The notes beneath the pieces were generated by a model. That model was given only the letters and a program-made list of their open reading frames with translations. It was not told where the DNA came from and ran no database searches. The position numbers and the translations under genes were made by a program. From CAVTSA01 sp963737225 (lineage in GTDB: Bacteria; Chloroflexota; Dormibacteria; Dormibacterales; Dormibacteraceae): a stretch of DNA of 64,000 nucleotides. Shown piece after piece: positions 33,998-45,663 of this stretch. Where the stretch lies: the NCBI GenBank assembly GCA_963737225.1, contig CAVTSA010000013.1, positions 639,744-703,743 of the forward strand. The letters run 5' to 3'. Each line of letters starts with the position of its first letter. The first letter of the stretch is position 1.

Positions 33998-34785
33998 GCG
34001 GACTCGCGCTTCCCGCGCACGCCAAGGTGAATGTGACGCTGCGGGTCACCGGCCGGCGCCCGGACGGGCATCACGACCTGGCCACCCGGTTTCAGGCGCT
34101 GGCCCTCCACGACCTGCTGCTGGCCGAGCGCTCGGAAACCGTGACCTCCCTCCAGGGTGGCTTCGAAGACGACCTGGTGCTGCGCGCGCACCGCGCGGTT
34201 GAGGAACTGGTCGGCCGTTCTCTCCCGACGCGCTTTCGGCTCCTGAAGCGCATCCCGCCCGGAGCCGGACTGGGCGGTGGGAGCTCGGACGCCGCGACCG
34301 CCCTGCGGATGCTGAGCGTGCTTCACCGGCTCGACCTCCGGATGGATCGCGACCTGGAGCCGCTCGCGGGCCGCCTGGGGGCGGACGTGTCCTTCTTCCT
34401 CCGCGGGGGAGCGGCCGATGGCGCCGGCCGCGGCGAGCTGCTGCGCCCGGCGCCGCCCGCCACCGGATGGCTGTCGCTCGCGTGGCCTGGCTTCAGCGTC
34501 GCCACCGGGGCGGTGTACGAGGCATGGGACGAGGTGGGAGGCGGGGGGGAGAACGAGCTCGAGCGAGCGGCCGGGCTGGTCGAGCCCCGGCTGGCCCGCC
34601 TGGCGACTGCGCTGCGCGAGCGTGAGGGTCCCTGGCTGATGACCGGGAGCGGTTCCGCGTTCTTCTGTCACACTCGGACGCGTGAGGCAGCCGAGCGGGT
34701 GCTCACCGCGATCGCCGATCTGGAGCTCCCGTGGACGGTGGTGACCCGCCCGGTCGGTCCCTGGGACGAACGCGCCCCGGTGTGA
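33994..34785 (+). CDS. ispE: 4-diphosphocytidyl-2-C-methyl-D-erythritol kinase (probable CTG start)
   Basis: 263 aa. The GHMP-kinase fold begins LALPAHAKVNVTLRVTGRRPDGHH with the conserved Lys. The glycine-rich ATP loop is PPGAGLGGGSSDAATALR, and the late motif GSGSAFFC. It phosphorylates CDP-methylerythritol in the non-mevalonate isoprenoid pathway. No ATG, GTG or TTG precedes the conserved Lys within a sensible distance. A CTG at 33994 overlaps the previous stop as CTGA, mirroring the ATGA overlaps seen elsewhere. The next gene overlaps its stop by one base. Confidence 0.88.
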   Translation: MSGLALPAHAKVNVTLRVTGRRPDGHHDLATRFQALALHDLLLAERSETVTSLQGGFEDDLVLRAHRAVEELVGRSLPTRFRLLKRIPPGAGLGGGSSDAATALRMLSVLHRLDLRMDRDLEPLAGRLGADVSFFLRGGAADGAGRGELLRPAPPATGWLSLAWPGFSVATGAVYEAWDEVGGGGENELERAAGLVEPRLARLATALREREGPWLMTGSGSAFFCHTRTREAAERVLTAIADLELPWTVVTRPVGPWDERAPV

Positions 34786-36158
34786 TGGTGCGCCAGACGG
34801 CGGCGGTGCTCGCCGGCAAGGCCACCGGGAGCCTCTCCCGCCTCACCGGCCGCGGTGCGGGGGCCACGTTCCCCGGTGACGTCGCGCGGGCGATCGACCC
34901 GGACGTGCTCCGCAGGCTCGCCTCCGAGTTCCGCGAGGGGGCGGTCCTGGTCACCGGGACCAACGGCAAGACCACCACCTCGCGGCTGGTCGCCGGCCTT
35001 CTCGACGGATCGGGGCGGCGGGTCGTCGCCAACCGCACCGGGGCGAACCTGATCTGGGGCGCGACCGCGGCGGCGGTGCAGGCGGCCGGCCCCGACGGGC
35101 GGCTGCGTGCCGACTGGGGCGTGTTCGAGATCGACGAGGCGACCCTGCCGCGCGCGATCGAGGAGATCCAGCCCCGCGCGGTCCTGGTGGGGAACCTCTT
35201 CCGCGACCAGCTGGACCGCTACGGAGAGTTGGAGACCCTCGCGCAGCGGATCGGCGCCGCTCTCGGCACCCTGCCGGAGGGCGCCCGCGCTGTGCTCAAC
35301 GCCGATGATCCTCGGATCGGATGGGTGGGCGCCCATCTGGCGACCCCGCCCCTCTGGTACGGGCTCGATGATCACTCGGTGTCGGCGCCGTCCCTGCCCC
35401 ATGCCGCCGACGCCCGCACCTGCCCCAACTGCGGGACCGCCCTCGAGTTCCTCGCCGTCTACGTGGGGCACGACGGGCAGTATGTCTGCCCCCGCGGGGA
35501 CTTCCGGCGGCCGAGACTCGCGGTGGCGGGCACCGAGATAGAGCTCACCGGCCTGCGGGGAATCCGGCTCCGGGCCGCAGGGACGCCGGTCAGCTCAGGG
35601 CTGGGGGGCCTCTACAACGCGTACAACCTGGTCGGTGCGTTCGCCCTCGGCACCGCACTCGGGATGGCACCGGACGACATCGCGGGGCGCCTGGGCCGGG
35701 TGGCGGCCGCGTTCGGCCGGCAGGAGCGTTTCGAGCACCAGGGCCGCAACTTCACCATGCTCCTGGCCAAGAATCCCACCGGGTTCAACGAGAGCTTGCG
35801 GGGCGCGGTCGAGCTGGCGCACGGCCGCCACCATCTGATCGCGCTCAACGACCGCCTTGCCGACGGCCAGGACGTGTCCTGGATCTGGGACGTGGACTTC
35901 GAGATGCTGCGCGGGAAGTCCGACGTGGTGGTACCGACGGGGGAGCGGGCGGGAGACATGGCGATCCGCCTCAAGTACGCCGGAGTGCGGAAGGCGACCG
36001 AGCCCCAGCCCGACCTCGGACGCGCGCTGGACACGCTGATCGAGCGCATGCCGGAAGGTGCGGAGGCGCACCTGCTCTGCACCTACACGGCGATGCTCGA
36101 CCTGCGCCAGGAGCTGGTCCGGCGCGGGTGGACCGAGCCCTACTGGATGGCACCATGA
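34785..36158 (+). CDS. murT: MurT: lipid II isoglutaminyl synthase, Mur-ligase subunit
   Basis: 457 aa from ATG 34785. A Mur-ligase central domain has the P-loop VTGTNGKTTTSRL and GNLFRDQLDRYGE. The MurT-specific zinc-ribbon insert (CPNCG near residue 217) normally ends CPxCG, but here reads CPRGDFRRP, so one of four cysteines is missing. The C-terminal DUF1727 domain contains AKNPTGFNE and the Asp of the proposed triad. With GatD it amidates D-Glu of lipid II using ATP and glutamine on the inner membrane face. Confidence 0.9.
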   Translation: MVRQTAAVLAGKATGSLSRLTGRGAGATFPGDVARAIDPDVLRRLASEFREGAVLVTGTNGKTTTSRLVAGLLDGSGRRVVANRTGANLIWGATAAAVQAAGPDGRLRADWGVFEIDEATLPRAIEEIQPRAVLVGNLFRDQLDRYGELETLAQRIGAALGTLPEGARAVLNADDPRIGWVGAHLATPPLWYGLDDHSVSAPSLPHAADARTCPNCGTALEFLAVYVGHDGQYVCPRGDFRRPRLAVAGTEIELTGLRGIRLRAAGTPVSSGLGGLYNAYNLVGAFALGTALGMAPDDIAGRLGRVAAAFGRQERFEHQGRNFTMLLAKNPTGFNESLRGAVELAHGRHHLIALNDRLADGQDVSWIWDVDFEMLRGKSDVVVPTGERAGDMAIRLKYAGVRKATEPQPDLGRALDTLIERMPEGAEAHLLCTYTAMLDLRQELVRRGWTEPYWMAP

Positions 36159-36204
36159 TCGGACCCAGGCGCCTTTCCGAGCGCGTTCTTCGTGGGCCCC
36201 GAAC

Positions 36205-36960
36205 ATGAGCGCGTTCCCCACCTTGCGCCTGGCCTGGCTCTACCCGGACCTGATGAACATCTACGGCGACCGCGGGAACGTCGTCGTCCTGATCGACCGT
36301 GCCCGCCGCCGCGGCATCGAGGTCGAGCTGCTGGAGGCGGGTTTGGGGCCGGCGCCCGGGCTCGAAGAGGCCAACCTCCTCTTCTTCGGCGGCGGTCAGG
36401 ACAAGGACGAGGAGCTGGTCTTCGAGGACCTGACCGCCCGCAAGAAGGCCCCGATCGAGGAAGCGCTGTCCCGCGGCGCGGCGCTGCTCGCGGTGTGCGG
36501 CGGGTACCAGCTGGTCGGAAAGCACTACCGGACGGCGGAGGGCGTCAAGCTCCCCGGCCTGGGCCTCCTCGACGCCTGGACCGAGGCCGGGAGCCACCGC
36601 TGCATCGGCGACGTGGTCCTGGAGACAGCGGCCGACCTGGACCTCCGACCGCCGACACTGGTCGGCTTCGAGAACCACATCGGCCGCACGTTCCTGGGTC
36701 CGGCAGCCAGGCCGCTGGGCCAGGTCCGAGCCGGGTTCGGCAACAACGCCGAGGACGGCGGCGAGGGGGCGATGCAGGAAAACCTGTTCGGGACCTACCT
36801 CCACGGCAGCCTGCTGCCCAAAAACCCGCATCTGGCGGATCTCCTGCTGGAGCGGGCGCTGGGTTGCGAGCTGCCACTTCTGGAGGCCGAGCTGGAGCTC
36901 GCGACGCACCACCAGATCGCGGCCCGCACCCTGTCGCGTCGAGCGGGCGTGCGCCGCTGA
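36205..36960 (+). CDS. gatD: GatD: lipid II isoglutaminyl synthase, glutaminase subunit
   Basis: 251 aa from ATG 36205. Class I glutamine amidotransferase of the CobB/CobQ type. It opens LRLAWLYPDLMNIYGDRGN, has the nucleophile Cys in LLAVCGGYQLVG near residue 100, TLVGFENHIGRT, and the catalytic His in GTYLHGSLLPKNP. It frees ammonia from glutamine and passes it to MurT. It follows murT by 46 bp in the same direction, the usual pair. Confidence 0.9.
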   Translation: MSAFPTLRLAWLYPDLMNIYGDRGNVVVLIDRARRRGIEVELLEAGLGPAPGLEEANLLFFGGGQDKDEELVFEDLTARKKAPIEEALSRGAALLAVCGGYQLVGKHYRTAEGVKLPGLGLLDAWTEAGSHRCIGDVVLETAADLDLRPPTLVGFENHIGRTFLGPAARPLGQVRAGFGNNAEDGGEGAMQENLFGTYLHGSLLPKNPHLADLLLERALGCELPLLEAELELATHHQIAARTLSRRAGVRR

Positions 36961-37030
36961 GAGCAGCGTCGGAGGCGCGCCCCCGGACCCTCGAGGCGGC
37001 GGGAGGGCTGCGTCCGCCTATCCTCACCTG

Positions 37031-38377
37031 ATGATCGACAGCGGGCTCGCCAGCCGGTCGCTCGAGAGGCGGGAGATCGAGCGGCTGGACCAGGACTTCC
37101 TCGCCAACTCCGCCTACCGGCTGACCCAGAACGCGCTGACCCGGGTCCCGGTCGAGGACGTCGCCCTCGACCGGCGGATCGTGAACGCCACCGATCCCAC
37201 CACGTCCACACGTCTGGACGATTGGGGCGTGACGGACCAGGCACGGAGCGGGCGCTGCTGGCTGTTCGCGGGTCTCAATCTGCTGCGACCCGACGTGATG
37301 CGCCGCTGCCGGCTCAAGGACTTCGAGTTCTCCCAGAGCCACACCATGTTCTGGGACAAGCTCGAGCGCGCCAACTACTTCCTGGAAGCGGTCATCGAAA
37401 CCGCCGGTCGTGAGGTCGACGACCGCACGGTCGCCTACCTGCTGGAGACGGTGGCAGGCGACGGTGGGCAGTGGAACATGTTCGTCGCGATCGTCCGCAA
37501 GCACGGGCTGGTGCCGAAGGCGTTCATGCCCGAGACCGAGAGCTCCCAGCGCAGCCGGCCCATGAACGCCAACCTGCGTACGGTCCTGAGGCGGGCAGCC
37601 GGCGGGCTGCGCGAGGTGGCCCGGCGGAGTCCGGAGCAGGCCCGCGCCGAGAAGGCCGACGTGCTGCAGAGCATCCACCGGATGCTGTCGATGCACCTCG
37701 GGAGCCCGCCCGCCAGCTTTGTCTGGCAGTGGCAGGATCGCGACCGCGAGTTCCACCGAGACGGCGAGCTGACGCCCGTCGAGTTCGCGCAGCGCTACGT
37801 GCAGGTGCCGCTGGACGAGTACGTCTGCCTGGTCAACGACCCGCGACCCACCAGCCGGCGCGGGCGCACCTACACCGTCGAGTACCTCGGCAACGTGGTG
37901 GACGCGCCGCCCGTCACCTACCTGAACGTGGACATGGGGGTGATCAAGGAGGCGGCGCAAACGCTGCTCGGCGAGGGGCGCCCGGTCTGGTTCGGGTGCG
38001 ACTCGGGGAAGATGCGGAGCGACACCTTCGGCCTCTGGGACGCGCGCCTGCTCGACCTGCCGGCGATGTACGACACCTCGTTCGAGCTCTCGAAAGCGGA
38101 TCGGCTCCTGCTGCACGAGTCGTCGATGACCCACGCCATGCTGCTCACCGGCGTCGACCTGGTGGAGGGGCGGCCACGCCGCTGGCGCGTGGAGAACAGC
38201 TGGGGTCCGAAGCGCGGGCGCGACGGCTTCTACACGATGAGCGACTCCTGGTTCGACGAGTTCGTGTACGAGATCGCGACACCCGGCTCGCTACTTTCGC
38301 CCGAGCTTCAGGCCGCGTTCACGGAGAAGCCGGTCGTGCTCCCGGCCTGGGACCCGATGGGAGCGCTCGCCAGATAG
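37031..38377 (+). CDS. pepC: C1-family aminopeptidase (bleomycin hydrolase/PepC)
   Basis: 448 aa from ATG 37031, 6 nt after TATCCT (leaderless). The papain-like triad is clear: Gln and Cys in TDQARSGRCWLFAG (near residue 77), His in SMTHAMLLTG and Asn in VENSWGPKRG. The C-terminus (GALAR) may reach into the active site as in other PepC enzymes and trim it to aminopeptidase action. The family forms hexamers in the cytoplasm and digests peptides. Confidence 0.92.
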   Translation: MIDSGLASRSLERREIERLDQDFLANSAYRLTQNALTRVPVEDVALDRRIVNATDPTTSTRLDDWGVTDQARSGRCWLFAGLNLLRPDVMRRCRLKDFEFSQSHTMFWDKLERANYFLEAVIETAGREVDDRTVAYLLETVAGDGGQWNMFVAIVRKHGLVPKAFMPETESSQRSRPMNANLRTVLRRAAGGLREVARRSPEQARAEKADVLQSIHRMLSMHLGSPPASFVWQWQDRDREFHRDGELTPVEFAQRYVQVPLDEYVCLVNDPRPTSRRGRTYTVEYLGNVVDAPPVTYLNVDMGVIKEAAQTLLGEGRPVWFGCDSGKMRSDTFGLWDARLLDLPAMYDTSFELSKADRLLLHESSMTHAMLLTGVDLVEGRPRRWRVENSWGPKRGRDGFYTMSDSWFDEFVYEIATPGSLLSPELQAAFTEKPVVLPAWDPMGALAR

Positions 38378-38473
38378 CCCTTCGCCCCCACAACGCCGTT
38401 CGCTAACGGATGGGTGCTACCGGGCCGCCGGAAGGCCCCTCTGCCCACAGAGGCACGCGCCTGGGCCGGGCGC

Positions 38474-40845
<2,372 letters not shown>

Positions 40846-40849
<4 letters not shown>

Positions 40850-41673
40850 GAGCTGGGACTCGGGCTGGGGCTCGTGAACTGAGCGTTGACCGATGCGAGC
40901 AGCTGCAGGAAGAAGGTGGTGTCGGGAGTCGACTGCGGTTGCTGGAGATCGATGAGATAGACGAGTGTACCGAGCTTGCGTTCGACGAAATACTCGGTGC
41001 CCCCACCGTTGGTGAGGTAGACGAACACCTGGGTGGGGACCCCGTCCAGGCTGATCGACCTCTCCTGGCTGGTGTCCTCGGTGCCGGCCGCGATGGGCAC
41101 GGCGGGCAGCGTGCTCGCGTCGGGCGCGCTCTGCAGGTGCAGCGTCCCGCCCGCGGGGTCGCCTGCCGGCGCGGTGAAGATGGCGGGGTTGCCGGACTGG
41201 ACGGACCAGGTGGTCGGGTAGAGCATCGTCAGCGTCCCGCCCAGCGAGTAGCTCGTCATGGACCGGTTGATCACGTACTGCGGCGCGTCCACGATCCAGC
41301 CGTTCACCTTGCCGCCACCGCCGTGCACGTGCAGCCACTCCTGGACGCCGGCGTGCTGCTGGGCGACGGCCGCGACCTGCGCCCCGCAGGCGAGCGTGTA
41401 GACGCGCCGCGAGGTGAGGGAGGGCTGAGCGTGGACGTCGAGGCCGAGCGCCGGGAGGATCCAGACCGACCCAGTCGTCGTCCGCGGCTGCCCGGACGTG
41501 GGTGTCGGAGCGGACGTGCGCGCCGAAGACGCCGGATTCCCGGACCCGGCCGCCGGCCCCGAGCACGCCACCACGAGCAGCGCGCACACGCCCGCCAGCA
41601 TCACCCCTCGCAGGGTGCCGTGTGCTCGCGGAAGGGGGCTACGCGGCCTGGTATGAGCCCCGTCCTCTAGCAA
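40846..41673 (-). CDS. Lipoprotein with SH3-like domain, coupled to lon
   Basis: Up to 275 aa. The TTG at 41673 follows GGCGAGG, and GTG 41604 or ATG 41601 (after GAGGGG) are good alternatives. A lipobox, MLAGVCALLVVACSG, gives a lipid-anchored Cys, followed by a Ser/Thr/Pro-rich linker. Next come an SH3b-like stretch (LGLDVHAQPSLTSRRVYTLACGAQVAAV...) and a C-terminal domain (TWSVQSGNPAIF...TTFFLQLLASV). It is surface-exposed. The ATGA overlap with lon is unusual for an envelope protein. Confidence 0.75.
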
Positions 41674-41727
41674 GTGGGCCTCGCCTTCAGGAGTGAAGGG
41701 CGTGAAGGCGGGCGCCCCTCAGGTCCG

Positions 41728-41771
41728 TATACTTTTGGCCACCCGACCCGACCCTCACGGGGAGTACCGCT
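41728..41771 (+). promoter_or_regulatory. glmU -10 box and leader
   Basis: A TATACT box at 41728-41733 precedes a leader of about 30 nt that holds GGGGAG six bases before the TTG start at 41771. Upstream, CCTTCA / TGAAGG (41684-41699) forms a small hairpin. No good -35 is seen. Confidence 0.5.
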
Positions 41772-43147
41772 TGCGCAATCGACCACTCTGGGCCGTCATC
41801 CTAGCCGCCGGGCAGGGCAGCAGGATGCATTCCAGGGTGCCCAAGGTGCTCCACCCGCTCAACGGCCGGCCGATGATCGACCTGACGCTCGACGCATGCC
41901 TGGGGGCGGGGGCGGCGGAGGCGGTGGTGGTGGTGTCGCCTGGCTCACCGGAGGTGGCCGAACACGTGGCGGGGCGGGCCCGCACGGTCGTTCAGCAGGC
42001 CCCGCGAGGCACCGGTGACGCGCTCGCCGCCGTGCCTCCCGGACTGATTCGGGACAAGGACCTGCTGATCGTCTACGGCGACCAGCCGCTGTTCCGCTCC
42101 GAGACGCTGGCGGCCCTGGTCGCGGCCCACCACGACAGCAGCGCCGTCGCCACCATCGCCTCCACCCGTGCCCCGGCGAGGCCGGACGGCCGGATCGTGC
42201 GGGACGAGTCAGGCCGCTTCCTGCGGATCGTGGAGCACCGCGACGCGACACCGGCCGAGCGCGCGATCGACGAGATCAACGTCGGCGTGTACTGCGTGCG
42301 CGGTGCCTCGGTGGGGCCGGCGCTGGAAAGCCTGCGGCCGGACAACGCGCAGGGTGAGCTCTACCTGACCGACCTCTTCCCCCTGCTGGCAGGCGTCCAC
42401 GTCTTCGAGATCGCGGACCCCGACGAGGCGATCGGGATCAACGACCGCGTCCAGCTCGCTCGAGCGACGGGCATCCTGCGCCGCCGCCGGCTGGAGGAGG
42501 TGATGCGTCAGGGGGTGACGATCGTCGATCCCGCCACCACCCTGGTCGAGGAAGGAGCGCAGATCGGCGAGGACACGGTGCTGGAGCCGGGGACGCTGAT
42601 CCGGGGCCACACGTCGGTGGGGCGCGGTTGCCACCTGGGGCCCTTCACGGAGATCATCGACGCCAGCATCGGCGACGCGGTCACCGTCACCCACTCCTGG
42701 GTCAGCGGTGCCCGCATCGGGGACGGCTCCGACTGCGGGCCCTTCGCCAAGCTGCGTCCCGGCACCGACATCGGCCCCGGCGTCCACGTCGGGAGCTTTG
42801 CGGAGCTGGTCCGCACGCGCGTCGGCACCGGGAGTGCGGTTCCCCACGTCTCCTACCTCGGCGACACCACGGTCGGCGAGCGTGTCAACGTGGCCGCCGG
42901 GACCATCACCGCCAACTACGATGGCACCAACAAGAACCCCACCCGCATCGGGGACGACGTGTTCCTGGGCGTCGACACCATGCTGGTGGCGCCGGTCGAG
43001 GTGGGTCGGGGGGCCCGGACCGGGGCCGGGTCGGTGGTGACCCGGGACGTGCCCGAGGGGACGACGGTGGTAGGCATGCCGGCGCGCCGGATCCGGCGTA
43101 CGCACGGCACCGACGGGAGCGGCGCGGCGCCGGAGGAGCAGCGATGA
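41771..43147 (+). CDS. glmU: Bifunctional GlcNAc-1-P uridyltransferase / GlcN-1-P acetyltransferase
   Basis: 458 aa from TTG 41771, chosen for GGGGAG and normal length. The nucleotidyltransferase half starts LWAVILAAGQGSRMHSRVPKVLH, with YGDQPLF and the Asp/Asn metal sites (near INVGVYC and GINDRVQL). The acetyltransferase half is a left-handed beta-helix with the catalytic His in VPHVSYLGD and TANYDGTNK. It makes UDP-GlcNAc for peptidoglycan. An ATGA overlap couples it to prs, the classic pair. Confidence 0.95.
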   Translation: MRNRPLWAVILAAGQGSRMHSRVPKVLHPLNGRPMIDLTLDACLGAGAAEAVVVVSPGSPEVAEHVAGRARTVVQQAPRGTGDALAAVPPGLIRDKDLLIVYGDQPLFRSETLAALVAAHHDSSAVATIASTRAPARPDGRIVRDESGRFLRIVEHRDATPAERAIDEINVGVYCVRGASVGPALESLRPDNAQGELYLTDLFPLLAGVHVFEIADPDEAIGINDRVQLARATGILRRRRLEEVMRQGVTIVDPATTLVEEGAQIGEDTVLEPGTLIRGHTSVGRGCHLGPFTEIIDASIGDAVTVTHSWVSGARIGDGSDCGPFAKLRPGTDIGPGVHVGSFAELVRTRVGTGSAVPHVSYLGDTTVGERVNVAAGTITANYDGTNKNPTRIGDDVFLGVDTMLVAPVEVGRGARTGAGSVVTRDVPEGTTVVGMPARRIRRTHGTDGSGAAPEEQR

Positions 43148-44133
43148 TCGGGAGGGTCCAGACGGCGGTCGAGTACGCGAGCGAGGACGTCTCGCCGTGG
43201 GGTGAGTTGAAGCTGGTCAGCGGGACCGCGAACCCCCAGCTGGCGCAGCTGATCGGCGACGAGATCGGCGTTCCGCTCACGAATTCCGGCATCCGCACCT
43301 TCTCGGACACCGAGATCACGGCCAAGATCGGGGACTCGATGCGCGGCCACGACGTCTTCGTCATCCAGCCCACCAGCCCGCCTGTCAACGAGCACCTGAT
43401 GGAGCTCTTCATCCTGCTCGACGCGCTGCGCCGCGCCTCCGCGGGCCGGATAACCGCGGTCGTGCCCTACTACGCCTACGCGCGCAAGGAGCGCAAGTCG
43501 CAGCCCCGGGAGCCGATCTCGGCGAAGCTGATCGCGAACTTCATCCAGATCGCGGGCGCCGACCGTCTGCTCCTGCTGGATCTCCACGCCGACGCCATCG
43601 AGGGCTTCTTCGACGTCCCCACCGACCACCTGACCGCCAACAAGATCCTGGCCGCCCACCTTCTGAAGCAGGGCCTCTACCACTGCTCCGTGGTCGCGCC
43701 CGACGCCGGCGGTGCCAAGCGCGCCGAGGCCATGGCGGAGCTGCTCGCGGCGCCGCTCGTCTTCGCCTACAAGCGCCGCCCGCGGGAGGAGGTGTCCGAG
43801 GTCCTGGAGGTGGCGGGCGAGGTCGACGGAAGGGATTGCGTGGTGGTCGACGATATGGTGACCACCGGAGGCACGCTGATGGCGGTCGCCGAATCGCTGA
43901 AAAGGCACGGCGCGCGGCGGGTGATCGCGGCCGCGACACACGCCGTCCTCACCGGCCACAGCAGCGACCGTCTGGAGGCGTCGGGGATCGACGAGCTGGT
44001 GGTCACGGACTCGATCCCGGTTCCGCCCGAGAAGCGAAGCCGGCGGATGACAGTCCTCAGCGTCTCACCGCTCCTCGCCGAGGCCATCCTCCGCGTGCAC
44101 CAGAATCGTAGTGTGAGCGCCCTCTTCCAGTGA
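43144..44133 (+). CDS. prs: Ribose-phosphate pyrophosphokinase
   Basis: 329 aa from ATG 43144. Both PRT-like halves are present: NSGIRTFSDTEITAKI, VVPYYAYARKERKSQPREPIS (ATP-binding flexible region), LLDLHADAIEGFFDVPTDHLTA (metal and ribose-5-P), and the PRPP loop DCVVVDDMVTTGGTL. It makes PRPP for nucleotide, histidine and tryptophan synthesis. It is coupled to glmU. Hairpins in 44134-44203 (CGGGGCCTGGCCCCG) precede the next gene. Confidence 0.96.
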   Translation: MIGRVQTAVEYASEDVSPWGELKLVSGTANPQLAQLIGDEIGVPLTNSGIRTFSDTEITAKIGDSMRGHDVFVIQPTSPPVNEHLMELFILLDALRRASAGRITAVVPYYAYARKERKSQPREPISAKLIANFIQIAGADRLLLLDLHADAIEGFFDVPTDHLTANKILAAHLLKQGLYHCSVVAPDAGGAKRAEAMAELLAAPLVFAYKRRPREEVSEVLEVAGEVDGRDCVVVDDMVTTGGTLMAVAESLKRHGARRVIAAATHAVLTGHSSDRLEASGIDELVVTDSIPVPPEKRSRRMTVLSVSPLLAEAILRVHQNRSVSALFQ

Positions 44134-44203
44134 TGACTGCGGCCGGCGAACCTCCCCAACCCGGCGGGGCCTGGCCCCGCACCTCCAACCCGCGGGGCTT
44201 GCG

Positions 44204-45550
44204 GTGACAGGCGCCGACTGGGGACTCGTCGTCTTTCTCGTGGTGTGCGTGCTGGTGGCGGCCCTCGCCTCCGGCGTGGAGACCGCGATGACGTCTGTCA
44301 ATCGCTATCGTCTCGCCCACCTCGCCGACGAGGGACGCCGGGGCGCGAAAACGCTGCAGCGGCTGCGCAACGACCCCAATCGCTTCCTGTCCACGATCCT
44401 GGTCGTGAATACGGTGGCGGTGATCTTCGCCTCGTTCGCGGTGACGCTGCTGACGGTGCACCTGATGCCCCCCACCTGGGGCTTTCTGGGTCAGTTCCTG
44501 ATCTCGCTCGCCTTCAGCGTGGTGGCGCTGATCTTCGCGGAGGTGACGCCCAAGTCGCTGGCCATCCGCAGCGCCGAGCCGATCGCGCTCGCCGCCGCGC
44601 GACCGGTGGACGTTCTGAGCCGGGTGCTGCGCCCGGTCCTCTGGTTCATCACGCTGGTCGCCCGCGCGGCCACCGCCGGCCGCGCGTCCCCCGGCCCCTT
44701 CCTCACTGAGGACGAGCTGCTGACGATGCTCAACGTGTCGGAGGAGCAGGGGGTGATCGAGGAGCAGGAGCGCGACATGATCAACCAGATCATCGAAGCC
44801 GGCGACAAGCCGGTCCGGGAGGTGATGGTGCCTCGCACCGACATCGCCTCGGTCGACACGCACGCCGACTTGGAGGAGGTGGTGGGCGTGCTCAACCAGA
44901 CCGGGCACACCCGGCTGCCGATCCGCGATGGCGACCTGGACCGGATCGTGGGTCTGGTCAACATGAAGGACCTGGCGGCGGTGCTGGTGGAACGGGACCC
45001 CTCGCGGCGGTTCGCGCTGGCGGAGGTGCAGCGCCCGATGACGTTCACGCCGCAGACCAAGAAGGTGATGGAGCTGCTCCGCGAGATGCAGGACGAGCGG
45101 GTCCACATGAAGATCGTGCTCGACGAGTACGGAGGCACCGCCGGCCTGGTCACGCTGGAGGACCTCCTGGAGGAGATCGTCGGCGAGATCCGGGACGAGT
45201 ACGACCAGGAGGAGGAGGAGGAGTTCAAGGTCCTCGACGAGCACACGGCCCAGGTCGACGCGCGCTACCCGATGGAGGACCTGAGCGAGGACCTGCATCT
45301 GGGGATCCCCGAGAGCGACGACTACGACTCGGTTGGTGGCTACGTCCTGGACGCGCTGGGCGAGGTACCGGATGCCGGCACCACGTTCGACGCCGGGGGC
45401 GCGCACTGGACCGTGGCCCAGGTCGACGGAAACCGGGTGGTGCGGGTGGTGGTGCGCTCCGACGATCCCTGGCCCGACGACACGCTGGTCAGCGCCGGCC
45501 TCAAGGAGCCCCCGACGCGATCGGTTCCTGACCACGCGGAGGCCGAGTAA
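44204..45550 (+). CDS. HlyC/CorC-family CNNM/CBS membrane protein
   Basis: 448 aa, GTG start. The DUF21/CNNM membrane domain (about 1-180) contains ETAMTSVNRYRLAHLA and EVTPKSLAIRSAEP. A CBS pair follows (REVMVPRTDIASVD, LPIRDGDLDRIVGLVNMKDL). The C-terminal CorC/HlyC domain has DEYGGTAGLVTLEDLLEEIVG and GVVWYVL-like end strands. Family members are linked to Mg2+ or divalent-cation export and tolerance. Confidence 0.9.
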   Translation: MTGADWGLVVFLVVCVLVAALASGVETAMTSVNRYRLAHLADEGRRGAKTLQRLRNDPNRFLSTILVVNTVAVIFASFAVTLLTVHLMPPTWGFLGQFLISLAFSVVALIFAEVTPKSLAIRSAEPIALAAARPVDVLSRVLRPVLWFITLVARAATAGRASPGPFLTEDELLTMLNVSEEQGVIEEQERDMINQIIEAGDKPVREVMVPRTDIASVDTHADLEEVVGVLNQTGHTRLPIRDGDLDRIVGLVNMKDLAAVLVERDPSRRFALAEVQRPMTFTPQTKKVMELLREMQDERVHMKIVLDEYGGTAGLVTLEDLLEEIVGEIRDEYDQEEEEEFKVLDEHTAQVDARYPMEDLSEDLHLGIPESDDYDSVGGYVLDALGEVPDAGTTFDAGGAHWTVAQVDGNRVVRVVVRSDDPWPDDTLVSAGLKEPPTRSVPDHAEAE

Positions 45551-45580
45551 CCTCCCCGACCCGGGCCCCCGGAGTGGCCG

Positions 45581-45639
45581 CTGGTGCACCAATCGCCGTC
45601 TCTGCGCGACGCGATGGGGGGGTTGGTGCACCAATCGCC
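45581..45639. repeat. Paired-palindrome element 6 (42-bp spacing)
   Basis: CTGGTGCACCAATCGCC (45581-45597) and TTGGTGCACCAATCGCC (45623-45639) lie in the same orientation. Palindrome centres at 45586.5 and 45628.5 are 42 bp apart. It lies just upstream of the recO -10 and has been read into the recO frame as an apparent N-terminal extension. Confidence 0.8.
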
Positions 45640-45663
45640 CCCTTCGGCCTAGGCTCCCACGCC

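Noticed and set aside
38388..38460. Hairpins between pepC and lon as a paired element
   Set aside because: Three short hairpins of unrelated sequence; the nearest spacing is 43 bp and the halves do not match.
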